Of a DNA stretch of 6,227 nt, positions 5,966-6,227 are shown one piece after another. The notes under the pieces were generated by a model that was not told the DNA's origin, did not search any database, and worked only from the letters and a program-made list of their open reading frames with translations. Origin of the DNA: Actinomycetota bacterium (GTDB taxonomy: Bacteria; Actinomycetota; Actinomycetes; S36-B12); assembly GCA_009726075.1 (NCBI GenBank), contig WLND01000111.1:1-6227 (forward strand), in the 5' to 3' direction. Each line of letters opens with the position of its first letter. Position 1 is the first letter of the stretch. Position numbers and translations under genes: made by a program.

Positions 5966-6227
5966 GGAGGCGGGATCCGGGCCAGCGCCTGGGTCGCCGT
6001 GTACGTCGTGCCCCGCTCGTCGAAGCGACAGCGCCGCCCTGTCGAGGGAATCATCCTTAACCAGGACGTAGTCGGTGTCATAGGACGACATGACGAAGAC
6101 GCTCACCAGGTCGCGCGCAAGCGCGCGGGTCAGGCCCGCCAGCACGCCCACCATGCCGAAGTCGAGAGGGCCGATGACCTCCATGGCGCGCCAGCCGGCC
6201 TCGACGAGGCTGCCCGTCGGCTCTGCC
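5954..6227 (-). CDS. ACT-domain protein (ACT_7-like), 5' end beyond window
   Basis: These are the C-terminal 90 residues of a protein whose start lies beyond the right edge. The frame is open to the edge, and the residues before the first in-window Met (6184) already belong to the domain: GWRAMEVIGPLDFGMVGVLAGLTRALA continues into SSYDTDYVLVK, the typical beta-alpha-beta core of small bacterial ACT-domain proteins with a TYDTDY-like motif. ACT domains usually bind amino acids or similar small ligands as regulatory modules; the ligand here is unknown. The last 20 or so residues are Gly/Pro/Asp-rich and look unstructured. The stop (TAG, 5954-5956) lies inside the last codons of the convergent dioxygenase gene, leaving no intergenic terminator. 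The Met at 6184 is not the likely start because it would cut the domain. Confidence 0.88.
   Translation of the reverse strand, partial: AEPTGSLVEAGWRAMEVIGPLDFGMVGVLAGLTRALARDLVSVFVMSSYDTDYVLVKDDSLDRAALSLRRAGHDVHGDPGAGPDPASSPG

Noticed and set aside
1..6227. tRNA/rRNA genes, CRISPR arrays, transposases, attachment sites
   Set aside because: No regularly spaced repeats, transposase motifs, or tRNA-like folds were seen on either strand; nearly all the sequence is accounted for by coding genes.

Overview
This is a GC-rich bacterial window with compact, head-to-tail genes, GTG and TTG start codons that follow purine-rich ribosome binding sites, and actinobacterial-type protein families (a DesK/NarL-like kinase and regulator pair, a lipoprotein with a paired-Cys domain, an ACT_7-like protein). 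An actinomycete (Actinomycetota) is the best guess. The sequence does not support a genus.

Positions 1-5023 are all on the minus strand and read as one probable operon. In transcription order: sensor kinase 1 (5023-3191), sensor kinase 2 (3153-1360), a NarL/LuxR-type response regulator (1189-518), a 79-residue two-helix membrane protein (476-237) and a lipoprotein cut by the window edge (240-1). The kinases are separated by 37 bp. The membrane protein and lipoprotein overlap by 4 bp (ATGA). A 170-bp gap between kinase 2 and the regulator carries a 10-bp direct repeat and may hold extra control.

The kinases are colinear paralogs of 610 and 597 residues with an uncommon layout: four membrane helices, a cytoplasmic helical hairpin, four more membrane helices, a coiled coil, then a dimerisation/phosphoacceptor region and an ATPase domain. 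Both have an HGxVQGRL phosphoacceptor motif in place of the usual HDxxxQ, and both keep two cysteines in predicted external loops. The first hairpin looks like a decayed copy of the phosphoacceptor hairpin with Glu where His should be, so each protein may be an internal duplication. Kinase 2 has recognisable N, G1 and G2 ATP-binding boxes. Kinase 1 has lost the glycines of the G2 box. The simplest model is a two-kinase (possibly heterodimeric) envelope sensor feeding one regulator that controls envelope proteins encoded in the same operon.

Positions 5024-5158 form a divergent control region with inverted repeats. From 5159 a plus-strand phytanoyl-CoA dioxygenase-family gene runs to 5965. Its GTG start lies inside a perfect 8-bp inverted repeat and has no visible ribosome binding site. 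Its end overlaps by 12 bp the end of a convergent ACT-domain gene that runs off the right edge (5954-6227). These two genes have no evident functional link to the signalling operon. I see no RNA genes, mobile elements or CRISPR arrays.
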